A stretch of 14,186 nt of DNA, taken from NCBI GenBank assembly GCA_035647455.1, contig DASRNI010000030.1, positions 1-14,186 on the forward strand, in the 5' to 3' direction. Source of the stretch: UBA1361 sp035647455 (lineage in GTDB: Bacteria > Bacillota_I > Bacilli_A > RFN20 > CAG-826). The translations under genes were made by a program, and so were the position numbers. This document shows positions 14,002 through 14,186 of this stretch, one piece after another; position 1 is the first letter of the stretch; every line of letters starts with the position of its first letter. A model generated the notes under the pieces. That model did not search any database, was not told the origin of the DNA, and saw only the letters and a program-made list of their open reading frames with translations.

Positions 14002-14160
14002 AGATAAACGTTTTATTGGCGTTTTTCGTTTCTCTTTGTTAGATGACATACTTATCTTTACAAATAAAGATTAGGAAACTTTTAAATTTTATTTTCTCTT
14101 TTATCTTCTTTTTTATATGATAAAGATGTGGTTCTGCTTATGCTATGAAAGGAGGTAACT
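14002..14160 (+). promoter_or_regulatory. upstream region of the divergent right-edge gene
   Basis: This AT-rich stretch holds a possible -10 TATGAT (14116-14121) with a poor -35 TTTCTC (14093-14098), and a 7-bp hairpin ATCTTTA-CAAA-TAAAGAT (14054-14071) without a T-run. AAAGGAGG (14148-14155) lies 5 bases before the ATG at 14161. The hairpin lies upstream of the proposed promoter, so it would only be transcribed if a start further left is used. Confidence 0.35.
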
Positions 14161-14186
14161 ATGCATAAGCCCAAAACCTACAAACG
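14161..14186 (+). CDS. 5' end of an unidentified gene, cut by the window edge
   Basis: An ATG with the strong ribosome binding site AAAGGAGG opens a frame MHKPKTYKR, which runs off the window. Eight full codons are too few to identify it. rpsD lies divergently beside ezrA in some Bacillota, but these residues do not resemble the usual start of S4, so I leave it unnamed. It is divergent from ezrA. Confidence 0.6.

Noticed and set aside
14054..14071. 7-bp AT hairpin between ezrA and the right-edge gene as a terminator
   Set aside because: The stem is nearly all A-T and is not followed by a T-run on the + strand, so it is not a convincing intrinsic terminator.

Overview
The window looks like chromosomal core sequence from a low-GC Gram-positive bacterium (Bacillota; Bacilli or a relative near the Mollicutes). 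The grounds are the gene orders pfkA-pyk, infC-rpmI-rplT and ezrA-iscS-thiI, a T-box in front of thrS, EzrA itself, lipoprotein signal peptides, and many AGGAGG ribosome binding sites. Every tryptophan codon I checked is TGG. None of the 14 complete genes stops at TGA (11 TAA, 3 TAG). I cannot name a genus. No RNA genes for tRNA or rRNA, no mobile elements and no CRISPR arrays were seen.

Layout, left to right. (1) 193-3457, + strand: a tight glycolytic operon of ATP-dependent 6-phosphofructokinase, pyruvate kinase and a ROK-family sugar kinase, with a 5-nt gap and then a TAATG overlap. pfkA has no Shine-Dalgarno sequence and an extended -10 box six bases before its ATG, so it may be leaderless. 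(2) 3467-5612: a consensus-like promoter, a threonine T-box riboswitch (specifier ACC) with its terminator, then thrS. (3) 5616-6330: a monocistronic Mn-type superoxide dismutase with its own promoter and terminator. (4) 6355-6814: a small four-helix membrane protein of unknown function. (5) 6861-8217: the translation operon infC-rpmI-rplT, with a strong promoter, an L20-type autoregulatory leader ending in a terminator, an AUC start codon for infC and a closing terminator. (6) 8246-9932: two tandem lipoprotein genes that appear to be diverged paralogues. (7) 13952 down to 9942, - strand: ezrA-iscS-thiI, each gene overlapping the next, which ties a division-ring regulator to the cysteine desulfurase and sulfurtransferase that make 4-thiouridine in tRNA. 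(8) The right edge holds the first codons of a divergent gene with a strong ribosome binding site.

I found no exotic new system. The points most worth checking are the AUC start of infC, the altered substrate-site residues in PfkA, the possible leaderless start of pfkA, the lipoprotein pair, the absence of TGA stops, and a 16-bp perfect palindrome on the ezrA promoter.
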